A DNA stretch of 34,044 nucleotides from assembly GCA_030752795.1 (NCBI GenBank), contig JASMDM010000040.1:1-34044 (forward strand), written 5' to 3'. A model generated the notes under the pieces. That model made no database searches, was not told the DNA's origin, and worked only from the letters and a program-made list of their open reading frames with translations. Made by a program: the position numbers and the translations under genes. This document shows, piece after piece, positions 33,421-34,044 of the stretch. This stretch comes from SAR202 cluster bacterium. GTDB lineage: Bacteria > Chloroflexota > Dehalococcoidia > Lucifugimonadales > UBA1123. Numbering within the stretch: position 1 is the first letter of the stretch; each line of letters starts with the position of its first letter.

Positions 33421-33455
33421 GCCCCAGATTCTTCGGCTGCGGCCTCTGAATGACA
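33421..33455 (-). repeat. Variant copy of the repeat core
   Basis: On the minus strand it reads GTCATTC, then AGAGGCCGCAGCCGA, then AGAATCTGG. The outer blocks match the dispersed repeat; the central hairpin is different. This looks like a member of a wider family with a variable centre. Confidence 0.5.
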
Positions 33456-33521
33456 TCGATTGTCCGGGCCACTTCATATGCCTGTCGCTATCACGTCCAA
33501 GCCGCGCACCCACCCGTTCGC

Positions 33522-33565
33522 CCCTTCGGCAAACTCAGGACAAGCTCTGAGCTCGTCGAAAAGGG
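33522..33565. repeat. Hairpin repeat of the TTCGACAAGCTCAG type
   Basis: CCTTCGGCAAACTCAG (33523-33538) and CTGAGCTCGTCGAA (33547-33560) pair with three mismatches around an 8-base loop. The motif resembles a dispersed intergenic repeat seen in several bacterial groups; that is recall, not a search. Confidence 0.5.
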
Positions 33566-33777
33566 CCTCTGACACCCAAGCGTCACTCAAGCCGTTACGG
33601 TCATCACCCATTTACGCTGTGCCCAACGATATTGGCAATGCTGGTTGGGTCCGGAGAGACGAATCGTTTCGGGTCACTCAGGCAACTGTGCGCATTCAGC
33701 AACGAGATCAATCCTCTCTCGGAAGGATAGAATCACTCGTGGCGGTTGTCGCCCTCGGTATCGAAAGATGAAAACTC

Positions 33778-33802
33778 GGCTTGGCCCTGAAGGGCCAGAG
33801 CA
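33778..33802 (-). repeat. Inverted repeat, right arm (25 of 25)
   Basis: Partner of 33153-33177. See that entry. Confidence 0.85.
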
Positions 33803-33880
33803 CCAACTGGATGTTGGGCCCGGCCTTATATGAGTTGCATTAAGGATTCTCGCGTTGCCATCTAGCGGAAGAAGGAGTCT

Positions 33881-33986
33881 CTGCAGCACTACAAGCAATG
33901 GCGCCCGTTCATCAGCCAGATTCTGATCCTTCTGCGGAAGGATCAGAATGACACAAATCGTTCGGCGGCATCTGATCTGTTTGTCG
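33881..33986 (-). repeat. Dispersed ~105-bp repeat, copy 2
   Basis: Reverse complement aligns to 24750-24854 with about 14 differences. Its centre (33920-33949) is a perfect hairpin with 12-base arms (ATTCTGATCCTT and its complement) and a 6-base loop; copy 1 has lost part of this symmetry. Confidence 0.8.
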
Positions 33987-34044
33987 CCTTCAGGGCGACC
34001 CTGTGCAGCCAATTTCATACCAACGACACATGCTGTTCATCGCC

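Larger units (their letters stand above)
32866..34044. other. Gene-free, repeat-rich region after smpB
   Basis: 1179 bases with no supported gene; ORFs here run through repeats and match no family. It contains a pair of 25-bp inverted repeats, one full copy of a dispersed ~105-bp repeat, at least two partial copies of its core, and an unrelated hairpin repeat. I see no transposase remnant, tRNA or tmRNA. Confidence 0.75.

Noticed and set aside
33674..34018. 114-codon minus-strand ORF
   Set aside because: It runs through two repeats (33778-33802 and 33881-33986); its translation mirrors the repeat sequence and matches no family.

Overview
The window looks like a chromosomal segment of a free-living bacterium with moderately high G+C. 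Gene content (LL-diaminopimelate aminotransferase, archaeal-type phosphoglycerate mutase, a zinc-phospholipase-C-like gene in a his operon, DUF3105 proteins, many TTG/GTG starts) suggests Chloroflexota, perhaps a Dehalococcoidia/SAR202-type marine lineage. That placement is inference from family recall, not a database result. No rRNA, tRNA, tmRNA, CRISPR array, phage gene or intact insertion sequence was seen.

Layout. 1-3.9 kb, a mixed accessory edge: an anti-sigma-like protein (minus), a 5'-truncated hybrid histidine kinase remnant (plus), a DegV protein, and a PadR regulator with a HAAS-domain membrane protein (minus). 3.95-10.2 kb, a histidine operon on plus: hisZ-hisG-(zinc phospholipase C-like)-hisD-hisC-hisB, with a good sigma-70-type promoter upstream. 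10.2-18.45 kb, a purine cluster on minus, in transcription order guaA-tfoX-like-purD-purE-purB-[155-bp inverted-repeat element]-purC-DUF3105-purS-DUF3105. 18.6-24.75 kb, a plus-strand run of a TsaC-like gene, an atypical polyprenyl synthase, pgk, apgM, tpiA and miaA. 25.1-29.1 kb, dapF, dapL and hflX (lysine/cell-wall precursor synthesis and a ribosome-associated GTPase). 29.26-30.33 kb, a minus-strand protein of unknown function. 31.05-32.87 kb, ctpA and smpB. 32.87-34.04 kb, a gene-free island packed with short repeats.

How the genes work together. The his operon encodes the first step (HisZ/HisG) and three later ones (HisB, HisC, HisD); hisA, hisF, hisH, hisI and hisE are not here. The purine cluster holds five IMP-pathway genes plus GMP synthase; purF, purL, purQ, purM, purN, purH and purK are not in the window. 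pgk-apgM-tpiA form a lower-glycolysis set. dapF and dapL are consecutive enzymes of diaminopimelate synthesis.

Most notable for follow-up: a DegV ORF joined in frame to the upstream membrane-protein ORF across one amber codon with no ordinary start between; hflX, where the best Shine-Dalgarno sits before an ATC codon; long-form HisG beside HisZ; a prenyl synthase lacking its second aspartate motif; a winged-helix plus possible TIR/nucleotide-binding-fold protein; and several repeat families (a MITE-like element inside the pur cluster and a dispersed ~105-bp hairpin repeat). I found no clear-cut new multi-gene system.
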